Shown here: in pieces, positions 1-8,051 of the stretch | Layout: every line of letters begins with the position of its first letter | Numbering within the stretch: the first letter of the stretch is position 1 | Assembly (NCBI GenBank): GCA_030037635.1 | Contig: JASHQH010000130.1 | Coordinates: 1-38,996 of the forward strand | Source: Acidobacteriaceae bacterium | Lineage (GTDB): Bacteria; Acidobacteriota; Terriglobia; Terriglobales; Acidobacteriaceae | Reading direction: 5' to 3' | Length of the DNA: 38,996 nucleotides | Translations under genes and position numbers: made by a program | The notes under the pieces: model-generated | Databases searched by the model: none | The model's input: only the letters and a program-made list of their open reading frames with translations | What the model was told of the DNA's origin: nothing

Positions 1-1
1 C

Positions 2-3000
2 GTGCAGACGGTGGACGCTACCTGCCTCGAATCGACGGTTCTGATATGGAAGCCCGGCATGGCCAACCTGGGCTCGGCCGCAGTGGGCGGAACGACGCCA
101 GCGCAGATTACGGCGTTCTCAGTTCCGGCCTCGGGCGGCTCACTGACCCTGACGGCGAACAATTCCTTCGCGGAAAACCAGGTGGTGACATTCACGGCGG
201 GGCCGAGCGATCCCCTGTACGTGCTCAACGGCCTGAGTTTTTATGTGAACGGGAGCCCGTTGAGCAGTACTGAATTCCAGGTTTCCATCCCCACCACTTC
301 GACCGATCCGGGGTATATTGCGGGCGGCTCAAGCGGCAGCACATCGGCAACGGCGACATTGACGCCATTTGCGACGATGTACTACACGTTCAACGCGGCT
401 ACGACGGCGGCCACCGGCAGCTTTACTCCGAGCAATAAGAACTTCACACCGGTTCCCAATCCGATTCCGAACACGGGCAACCTGGCCGCGGACGAGCCCA
501 CCCCCCCGCAGTCCTGCACAGCGGGAACGACCTATCCGGCATGGGCCCCTGAACAGCAGAGCAACGCGCAGTTCAGTTGGTGCTCAGTCTTTCTCGATCT
601 GACTACGCAAACGGCGGGACTGGTGGGCGCCGATATGCAGATCCTCAACTCCAGCGGCGGGGTGGTGAGCGGAAGCAACATTTACCTGACCGGCGTGGGA
701 CAAGGGGCGGCGATTTCCAGCCTATCTACGCCGGTGGCGTCGGCCATTGCTTCAGGTATGAGCGAGCCGGAACAAGTGGCGTCGGATGCGCAGGGAGACA
801 CGTATGTGGCGGATGCCGGCCTGAAGGCGATCGAATTTTATGCTGCCGGAACTTCAGCGGCGACCGCGCCCACAAAGGCGCTGGGAACCGGCCTGTCGGC
901 ACCCACTGGCGTGGCCGTGGACCTGGCCGGCGATGTATACATCGGCGACTCCGGCAAGGTCTACATCATTCCCAACATCAACGGCGCCCTGGCCACTTCA
1001 GAGCAGACCGAGATTGCGAGCGGTCTGGGCTCGGACTTGAGCCTGGCCGTGGACAACATGGGCGATGTTTTTGTGGCGGATAAGACCAACAAGCAGGTGG
1101 TGGAGCTGGCGAACCCGCAGTCGCAGCTTTTGCGGCAAAACTTGCCTGCGCTGCAAACGTTAGGCAGCAGCGCCAACTTTACCGGGCCGTCGGCCATAGC
1201 CACCGACAACTCAGGGAACGTGTGGGTGGCCGATGGAAACAACTTGTGGGAGATCGCGATGCCCTTTGGAGGAGCCACCGAGATCACCAGCAAGCTGGCA
1301 GGTCCGGTGACGGGGCTGGCTGTCGATCCCTCGGGCTCAGTGTTTGTGGCAGGGGCGAGCGGGATTTTGTGGATTCCGTACCAGGTGACTTCAACGTCCT
1401 CCGGGCTGAATGTGAACGGAGCGGTTCCAGTGGCCAGCGGACTGGGCTCGAGCAACTCTGAATTGCCCTTGAGCGTAGCGCTGGACGCATCGGCGAACGT
1501 TTATGCCGACTATGGATCAAGCTCCACGTCGGGTCTGGCGCAACTGAGCATTAACGGCGCGGTCAACTTTAACAATTACTACGCGGAGATCAATCCGGCT
1601 GTGCCCTACGAGGCCGACACGCAGTTGTTCAACGTTGGCAACACGCCTTTGACGCTGGCCGCATTGTCGAACGACACCATCACGCAACCGAATGCAGGCG
1701 AGTATTCGGTGGTGGAGGCGACGCTCAACTCGCCGGCCTGCGGCCCGTCGACCAGTACCTCACCGGGGAGTTCGTGCTATCTCGGTTTCGACATTTTGGA
1801 CGCGTTAACCCCGCCTGCCGGCGTGGGCGCGACCGATGCCTCCGCAAGCGTGGCGAGCAATGCCGCGAATGCGACTGCAGGGTTAAACCTCGCGCTCTCG
1901 GCCAATATCGTCCAGGATTTCCGGCCCTCAAGCAACATCGTTGTGACCTTTGCGCCGGCCAGCGGCACAGGGTGCGCGGGTTCAACCTATCCAGGGTGCC
2001 AGACGGCGACCGTGACGGTCTCCTCAAGCGGCGGCACGCCGCAGGGCACGGTGATCATCAAGGTTCCCGGCAGCGGTGTTGCCCAGGAAGACCAAACTGC
2101 GACCTTGAACAGCTCGGGTGTGGCGACCTTCAGCTTCAACAACCTGTCGGGCGGAACGTATAACGTGCTGGCGACCTACGGAGGCGAAGGCACGGCGGGC
2201 TCCACGCTGAATTCGTGCTCGTCGGGGACCCCGGTCTGTTTCGCTGGAAGCGCGTATACCACCACATTCACGATTGCCCGGGCAACACCGATGTTTACGG
2301 TGGGGCCGCCGGGGACCGAGGGCTGCCTGAGCTGGACACAGACCAACTGCACGCCGGACCCAGATATCGTGCAGCTGTACCTGGGTACCTATTTTGTTCA
2401 GTCCACGACGGGCGGTTGGTTTACGGCCTCGGTCACTTCAAATGTGGGAACGCCCACCGGCTCGGTAAGCTTCCTGGAAAACGGGCAGCCGGTCGATCCG
2501 ACGCAGGCGCAGAACTCGCTGAATGCCAGTGGGACCGCCGACTTCAGCCTGATCAATCTTCCTGTCGCTGTTTACAACGTCACCGCGCAATACAACGGCG
2601 ACCAGAACTACGCCAGTGAAACTGTGGCGTTGCCCACATTCGAGGTGATTCCTCAGAGCATTGAGATCACGGCCAGTCCGTCGTCGGTAACCACCACGGC
2701 GGGAACGGCGGTGACGGCCACTCTGAACCTGATGCCGCTGGTGGGATTCAGCAACAACGTGAGCCTGGAGTGCGTTTCGGCCTCATTGCCCGAGTACTCG
2801 GAATGCACATTTGCCTATTCAAGTACGAGCAATGGGACAGTAAGCGTGGGCGCCAACGGTGCAACGCCGTCGACCATCGTGGTCACCATCAGCACGAATG
2901 TGCCGGTGAACAGCGGCTCGGCATCGATTGCGCGCAGGGCGCCCTGGGCGCTGGCCGGGCTGTTTGGCTTAGGACTGCTGGGCCTGATTGCCGGGCGCAA

Positions 3001-3235
3001 GAGGCTCAACCGTTACCTGGCGATGATTTGCCTGGCGATGATGCTTTCGGGCGCATTTATGGCGGTGACGTCGTGCACCAACGCAGGGTACTCATCGCCG
3101 CCGGCAGCGCCCAAGGTGACAACGCCGGCCAATACCTACTACGTGCAGATCATCACCTACAACCCGGGGACCTCGCAGCAGAATTCGCTGACGTCTCCGG
3201 TGTTCACGCTGCCGGTTCAGGTATCCGCGCAGTAA
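2..3235 (+). CDS. Secreted NHL/Ig-like repeat protein, 5' end outside window
   Basis: The reading frame is open to the window edge, so the true start and signal peptide are probably missing; 1077 codons are visible. In order I see NHL-type beta-propeller repeats (about residues 250-510, with repeated 'VAVD..GDVYI.D' blocks), a choice-of-anchor-like segment (about 525-620, 'NVGNTPLTL'), two Ig-like domains with the 'GTPTGSVSF ... YNGDQNYAS' pattern (about 643-735 and 763-876), a further beta domain (885-965), a Gly/Leu membrane segment (982-998), a basic stretch (999-1004) and a second hydrophobic segment (1005-1024) ending in a lipobox-like VTSC with Cys1025. A 53-residue Thr/Pro-rich tail follows. 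It is likely an envelope-anchored surface protein of unknown function. The neighbour at 3378 has the same architecture, so the two look like tandem paralogues. Confidence 0.8.
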   Translation: MQTVDATCLESTVLIWKPGMANLGSAAVGGTTPAQITAFSVPASGGSLTLTANNSFAENQVVTFTAGPSDPLYVLNGLSFYVNGSPLSSTEFQVSIPTTSTDPGYIAGGSSGSTSATATLTPFATMYYTFNAATTAATGSFTPSNKNFTPVPNPIPNTGNLAADEPTPPQSCTAGTTYPAWAPEQQSNAQFSWCSVFLDLTTQTAGLVGADMQILNSSGGVVSGSNIYLTGVGQGAAISSLSTPVASAIASGMSEPEQVASDAQGDTYVADAGLKAIEFYAAGTSAATAPTKALGTGLSAPTGVAVDLAGDVYIGDSGKVYIIPNINGALATSEQTEIASGLGSDLSLAVDNMGDVFVADKTNKQVVELANPQSQLLRQNLPALQTLGSSANFTGPSAIATDNSGNVWVADGNNLWEIAMPFGGATEITSKLAGPVTGLAVDPSGSVFVAGASGILWIPYQVTSTSSGLNVNGAVPVASGLGSSNSELPLSVALDASANVYADYGSSSTSGLAQLSINGAVNFNNYYAEINPAVPYEADTQLFNVGNTPLTLAALSNDTITQPNAGEYSVVEATLNSPACGPSTSTSPGSSCYLGFDILDALTPPAGVGATDASASVASNAANATAGLNLALSANIVQDFRPSSNIVVTFAPASGTGCAGSTYPGCQTATVTVSSSGGTPQGTVIIKVPGSGVAQEDQTATLNSSGVATFSFNNLSGGTYNVLATYGGEGTAGSTLNSCSSGTPVCFAGSAYTTTFTIARATPMFTVGPPGTEGCLSWTQTNCTPDPDIVQLYLGTYFVQSTTGGWFTASVTSNVGTPTGSVSFLENGQPVDPTQAQNSLNASGTADFSLINLPVAVYNVTAQYNGDQNYASETVALPTFEVIPQSIEITASPSSVTTTAGTAVTATLNLMPLVGFSNNVSLECVSASLPEYSECTFAYSSTSNGTVSVGANGATPSTIVVTISTNVPVNSGSASIARRAPWALAGLFGLGLLGLIAGRKRLNRYLAMICLAMMLSGAFMAVTSCTNAGYSSPPAAPKVTTPANTYYVQIITYNPGTSQQNSLTSPVFTLPVQVSAQ

Positions 3236-3237
3236 GG

Positions 3238-3345
3238 CTGCCGAAAGGCAGGGGAAAAACGCGCTTTCCGGGGGTTGGAGGCGGCTCCCGGAGAGCGAGA
3301 GGAAAAAAGGAAGCCTCGAGCCGCGAGAAGAGAAGCCGCTCGCGG
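3238..3345. other. Short intergenic hairpins between the two paralogues
   Basis: Right after the stop codon of the first paralogue lies CTGCC-GAAA-GGCAG (3238-3251), a 5-bp stem with a GNRA-type loop. A second dyad, CCGCGAG (3321-3327) with CTCGCGG (3339-3345), lies just ahead of the next gene's ribosome-binding site. Neither has a T run, so neither is a classical terminator. They may be an mRNA stability or coupling element in a bicistronic transcript; this is weak evidence. Confidence 0.25.
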
Positions 3346-3377
3346 AGGGTTGATAAGAGTTTTTGGGGAGGAATGCC

Positions 3378-6300
3378 ATGGCCACCACGTCGTTCACCGC
3401 ACTGCGCCGGCTCGCCGGAATTGCATTTACGCTGATCCTATTTAGCCTTTGCCTGACGGGAGCAGCCATCGGCCAAACGCCGCTGGTGACCGCGAGCGCC
3501 CCTGTCGGATTGAACCATCCCGCGGGGTGGGGACAGACGGCGTCGGAGACCATCAATCAAACGGCGATCGATATGAACGGCGACTGGCTGGTGGCCCCAT
3601 ACGCTCCCAACGGGGGCCTGTTTGAATTTCCGGCCAACGGCGGGGCCATGGTCACGCTGGTGCCTATCACCGGTCTGGGCAACAACTATCAGAACCCCCT
3701 GATTCTGGTGGACCCGGCTAACAACATCTATGTGGGCGGCAACTGGAACAACTGCATGCTGGAGTATCCGTACGACGTGACCACGAATTCCTGGCCAACG
3801 CTTTTGGCCGGTTCCGTAGCGCTGACGGCCTCCAACCCCTCACCTAATGAATGCGGAGTGTACCCGCCCACGATCGCCCAGTACAGCATCTTTGGTTTCT
3901 CGCCTTATTACTTCCAGCCGTGGGGTGCGGCCATCGGCAACGCCAACACCGGGGCGGCAAGCGGCAACATTGTCGTGGGCAACCAGAACAGCGGGAACTG
4001 GATCTTTGACATGACGGTACAAGGAGCCTGGAGCAATCCGACCGTGACGCAGAGCTCCAGTTCGACCTTCGGAATCCTGACGGCAATGACCACGCGCCCC
4101 GACTCGATTGCCGTGGACCCGGAGGGCAACATCTATTTTGTTGAAGATCCCGGGGGTCTGCCCGGCGTTTATGAGATTCCCCAGTCATTCGTGGCGGCCG
4201 GCGAGGCCCAGGGGAGCGCAGGGGTAGGAGGGCTGAATGGCGGAGCGGGGGTTACGGATACCAGCCCCGGCATCGTGCGTGTCGACCCCATGCTGCCCGA
4301 CGTAACAGGAGTGGTCACAGACGCCCAAGGCAATTTGTACGTCAGCGACGCGGACGACGGCGTCTTCATGATTCCCAATCCATCGGGGACTCCGGAAACC
4401 TCGCAGACGGTGATGTTGAGCCCGTTGCCCACGCAGGGCGAGGTCGCCGTGGATCCGGCGCGCAAGATTCTGTATGTTCCGACGACGCAAACGCAGAACA
4501 ACGGTCAGGCGGACGTAGCCAAAGTGTGGGTCGGCTACGCGGAATTCGGCTCTTCGAACGTGGGAAAAACAACTTCCACGCCCATGACCATCGACTTCAA
4601 CTTCAGCGGGGCCGCAACTCCGGGGAGCTTCGTCATTGTGGAAGACGGTATGACGACGCCGGAGTTCGCCATCAGCAGCGGAAATTGCGCCACCGGCACG
4701 GCGTACGGGCCGTCAACGCTGCCGTTTTGTACCGAGAATGTGAGCTTCACTCCGGCCGGAGTGGGAAGTGCGTCGGCGAAGCTTCTGATGCTGGACGCCA
4801 ACAACAATATTCTGGCATCGATGAATTTGCATGGCACCGGGGTGGGCGCGAACGCACAGGTGCTTGCCGGTATTGAATCGACGATTGGGACGACTCTGGA
4901 CACACCGACCCAGGTGACGACGGACGCTTCGGCCAATGTTTACGTAGCGGATCCGGGCCTGGGCAAAGTTGTGGAATTTGCGGCAGGCTCCAGCAGCGCT
5001 GTTGCCGTCAACACAGGGTCGGTCACATTGGTTTCTCCGACTGGTGTGGCGGTCGACGGCACGGGCGATGTCTTTATCGCCGATAGCGGCGCCAGCGGCG
5101 GCGGCGCCGTGTACGAAGTCCCCTTTGGGCCAAATGGCCTGAACTCGACGGGCATAGTGACCCTGGCGAGCGGGTTGGGCACCAGCGGCTTGAACCTGGC
5201 CGCGGATGGGTTGGGCGATCTCTACGTCGCGGATCCAACCAACGCGCGCGTGATAAGAATATCGGGTCTCGGTGATTCCGGCGCCGGCGCCCTGGGTGTG
5301 TCGGAGACGATACTCACCACGGGGTTCACCGCGCCTTCGGCCGTGGCTGTCGATTCCAACAACAACCTCTATATTGTCGACGGCTCGAATCTCTTCGAGC
5401 TCGCCGGAGGCGTGTCCGCGCCAATCAGCTCGTCGACGCCAACAACGGTGCCGACAACGGTCTTGAACAATCTGAGCGGGGCCACTGGTATCAGTGTCGA
5501 TCCTTCCGGGGCGGTCTATATTGCATCGACGAGCGGCGTCACACGGATTCCGGTTGTGAGCGGGGTTGCCGGCAGCGGGACTGCCATTGTCACGGCCTCT
5601 TCTTCGTCCGTGGCGCTTGACCGTTTGGGCAATGTGTACGCTACTCCACCTTCGGGGTCCGGCATAACGCTGGTCAGCACCGTCGGCACCCTCGCGTTGC
5701 CCACTCCTTCTTCGCTCACCTCTCCGACATCGGCCACGACCACGATCACGAATATTGGCAATGCGCCTTTGACGATCTCCGGTTATACAAACTCGACATC
5801 GGTCGTGGATTCAGTGACGATTGCGGACTTTACGGGCGCCGACGGATCTTGCGTGGACGACAGCACAGCGCCCGCAACAGGTATTCCCGCGGGCGGTACC
5901 TGCCAAGTGGTCGTCACATTCAATCCAGGGCCGGGCGAACAGGGTGCGCTGACCGGCTGGGTGGAGGCGACGAGCAATGCGATCAACGCTCCAATCACGA
6001 TCGATACGTCGGGCACCGCCCTGGCGTTGAGCACGTCAAACACAGGTGTGACCGTAGGAACCTCGCAGGTGGTCAATACACCGGTAACGGTGACCGTGAC
6101 GCCATCGTCGGGTACGGTAACTCCAACCGGAACGGTGCAAGTGAGCTATACGTCCTGGACGGTCGTCGTTCCCACCAGCTGCGCCACTCCGCCTTGCGCT
6201 CCAACGATCAATCCCGTGACGGCGACAGCGTCGTCGGCTTTGACGAATGGCCAAGCGCAGTTCACTCTGGCGCCGGTCCTGGCGGGGAGCCAGACGATCA

Positions 6301-7664
6301 CCGTGGGTTATTCGGGCGACCGAACCTACGGCCGGTCGACGGGAACTCAGACTGCGACCGTGGCGAAGTCGTCGATCGTAGGCTTTATTGCGGATCCAAA
6401 GGCTCCGTCGTATCTACCGTTCGTGCAGGAACAGAGCGGTTCGACGCCCTACGACGGATCGCAACAGTACTGGCAATACAACATGCCTGTGACCGTGAAT
6501 ACCGCGGCCGGAATTCCCACGGGGACGGTCACGTTTATGGATAACACCTCATCCTGCCCGTCGGGAACGTCGGCTACAGGGCTGGGCGCGGGAATGTGCG
6601 CTGGGTTGCTGGGCGCGTCGGGTGTAGCGTGTCCGCTGAACGTGGGCCAGGGGGTTCAATATGTGGTGAATAGCGGCACCCCGTCGGCGAATGCCGGTGG
6701 GACGGCCACTTTCGTGTCCAGTTGCCTGGCGATGCCCACATTCGTAACTTACACACCGGTCGTGTCGACCCATTACATTACGCCGGTGTATAGCGGAGAC
6801 GCGAATTTCCTGGGAGCTACGGACCCGGTATCCAGTGTCTTCCAGGTCCTGCGCAGTTCCATGGTGAACATCACGACCACCATGCCTTCTACGCCAGCCA
6901 CCGGTCCTGTTTACACAGCTATCACCCCGACTTCTCTGAGTGTGCAACCCGGATCGACGGCGAGCTTGACCCTCTACCTCGCCCCGCTGCTGGGTTACGG
7001 CTTTGAAGGAAAGGGTGCGGAACTGAACAATTACAACTTCCCAGTCAGCCTGCAGTGCGACAACCTGCCGCCGCACACAGAATGCACGTTTACTTACCCG
7101 ACAAGCGTCAGCGCTTACCAACCCAGCGCTCCCAATTCTGCGCAAATTTGCCCACAGCCTACGCTGGATTCGAATTCAGACAGCAACACGGCGTTCGAGG
7201 CGTTGGCTGAAAGTGGCGGATGCAACGCGAGCGGAGTGGGCGTGGTAACGATGACGATCAATACTGACGTGTCGGCGGGCACCACAACCAGTCAAAATGG
7301 CACCGCTGCGTCGGTAACCCTGGCCTCGATTTTTGGCCTGGGAATGATCGGGCTCTTCTTCCGGCGCAGGGCGTTCCAGAAAGGTCGCTGGCTGTTGATG
7401 GTGGTTCTGATGATTGTCGGAGGCACGCTTGCGGTGACTCTGACCGCCTGTAACACCACCAACCTGACTCCGCTGGCGCAACTTTCTACGCCGGCGGGAA
7501 GCTACACCGTGAACATCACGGCGGTGCAGGTTGGCACGCAGTGTGTTCCGCAGACAGGGCCGGGCGCCAACTGCACGACGCCGAGCGGCGGAACGGGCGT
7601 GCTGGTTTACGGCAGCAACAACCAGGTTTCGTTGCCGTATTACATTAACCTGACGGTGCAATAA
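3378..7664 (+). CDS. Secreted NHL/Ig-like repeat protein with internal C-terminal lipobox
   Basis: I chose the ATG at 3378 because GGGGAGGA lies five bases upstream and the protein then opens with a clear Sec signal peptide (residues 1-33: Arg pair, Leu/Ile/Phe core, AIGQ end). The 1428-residue product has an NHL propeller (about 60-380), a beta domain (about 392-490), a second NHL propeller (about 498-771), a choice-of-anchor-D-like domain (about 788-880, 'NIGNAPLTISGY') and Ig-like domains (about 890-990 with 'VGYSGDRTYGRS', and 1010-1160). The C-terminus has a hydrophobic segment, RRRAFQKGR, a second hydrophobic segment (about 1338-1357) and LTAC with Cys1358. The 71-residue tail after this Cys begins near 'STPAGSYTVNITA'. 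It is probably a surface or adhesion protein; the true function is unknown. The domain order and C-terminus match the upstream gene, which argues for tandem duplication. Confidence 0.85.
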   Translation: MATTSFTALRRLAGIAFTLILFSLCLTGAAIGQTPLVTASAPVGLNHPAGWGQTASETINQTAIDMNGDWLVAPYAPNGGLFEFPANGGAMVTLVPITGLGNNYQNPLILVDPANNIYVGGNWNNCMLEYPYDVTTNSWPTLLAGSVALTASNPSPNECGVYPPTIAQYSIFGFSPYYFQPWGAAIGNANTGAASGNIVVGNQNSGNWIFDMTVQGAWSNPTVTQSSSSTFGILTAMTTRPDSIAVDPEGNIYFVEDPGGLPGVYEIPQSFVAAGEAQGSAGVGGLNGGAGVTDTSPGIVRVDPMLPDVTGVVTDAQGNLYVSDADDGVFMIPNPSGTPETSQTVMLSPLPTQGEVAVDPARKILYVPTTQTQNNGQADVAKVWVGYAEFGSSNVGKTTSTPMTIDFNFSGAATPGSFVIVEDGMTTPEFAISSGNCATGTAYGPSTLPFCTENVSFTPAGVGSASAKLLMLDANNNILASMNLHGTGVGANAQVLAGIESTIGTTLDTPTQVTTDASANVYVADPGLGKVVEFAAGSSSAVAVNTGSVTLVSPTGVAVDGTGDVFIADSGASGGGAVYEVPFGPNGLNSTGIVTLASGLGTSGLNLAADGLGDLYVADPTNARVIRISGLGDSGAGALGVSETILTTGFTAPSAVAVDSNNNLYIVDGSNLFELAGGVSAPISSSTPTTVPTTVLNNLSGATGISVDPSGAVYIASTSGVTRIPVVSGVAGSGTAIVTASSSSVALDRLGNVYATPPSGSGITLVSTVGTLALPTPSSLTSPTSATTTITNIGNAPLTISGYTNSTSVVDSVTIADFTGADGSCVDDSTAPATGIPAGGTCQVVVTFNPGPGEQGALTGWVEATSNAINAPITIDTSGTALALSTSNTGVTVGTSQVVNTPVTVTVTPSSGTVTPTGTVQVSYTSWTVVVPTSCATPPCAPTINPVTATASSALTNGQAQFTLAPVLAGSQTITVGYSGDRTYGRSTGTQTATVAKSSIVGFIADPKAPSYLPFVQEQSGSTPYDGSQQYWQYNMPVTVNTAAGIPTGTVTFMDNTSSCPSGTSATGLGAGMCAGLLGASGVACPLNVGQGVQYVVNSGTPSANAGGTATFVSSCLAMPTFVTYTPVVSTHYITPVYSGDANFLGATDPVSSVFQVLRSSMVNITTTMPSTPATGPVYTAITPTSLSVQPGSTASLTLYLAPLLGYGFEGKGAELNNYNFPVSLQCDNLPPHTECTFTYPTSVSAYQPSAPNSAQICPQPTLDSNSDSNTAFEALAESGGCNASGVGVVTMTINTDVSAGTTTSQNGTAASVTLASIFGLGMIGLFFRRRAFQKGRWLLMVVLMIVGGTLAVTLTACNTTNLTPLAQLSTPAGSYTVNITAVQVGTQCVPQTGPGANCTTPSGGTGVLVYGSNNQVSLPYYINLTVQ

Positions 7665-7696
7665 AGGCCGCCAATAGAAGAACGGAATTGCACCAG

Positions 7697-7722
7697 CATC
7701 GCGCCGCTTGTGCGGCGCGATG
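7697..7722 (+). terminator. Strong hairpin after the NHL/Ig gene pair
   Basis: CATCGCGCCGC and GCGGCGCGATG form a perfect 11-bp GC-rich stem with a TTGT loop, 32 bases after the stop codon at 7664. A short T run comes only at about 7737, so it is not a textbook intrinsic terminator. Its position and strength still make a transcription end the best reading. Confidence 0.6.
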
Positions 7723-8051
7723 CCGCTTATGAAGGCTTTTAGATCGACTGTGCTGAAGCTCACGACTTGTGGGCGAGGTAAGTGGCGGGCTGCATAAGTC
7801 AGTCAGGATTCATTTTTCAAAAGCGCCGAATCGCGGACTAAGCACTCACTTCGCAAGGAAACCTGAAAATAACATTCTGCTGCACTGTATCCTCTGGTAA
7901 ATTGATTTAGTAACATCCTGCCTTTTGAAGAAGACGCCGGCAGGCGCGCGGGGTCATCGCGTTACAGGCGCACAGCGAGTTCCAGGGACCATGGCTCGTC
8001 AACGGCTATGGGAAGATCCTGCGGCGCCAATTGTCCAATAAGAGGTTATCC
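7723..8051. other. Intergenic region ahead of the GH30 lipoprotein
   Basis: This stretch of about 330 bases has no convincing ORF. It becomes AT-richer around 7860-7925, which is the most likely place for the promoter of the downstream GH30 gene, but I could not pick out a convincing -35/-10 pair. The only clear signal is AAGAGG at 8040-8045, six bases before the ATG at 8052. Confidence 0.4.
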
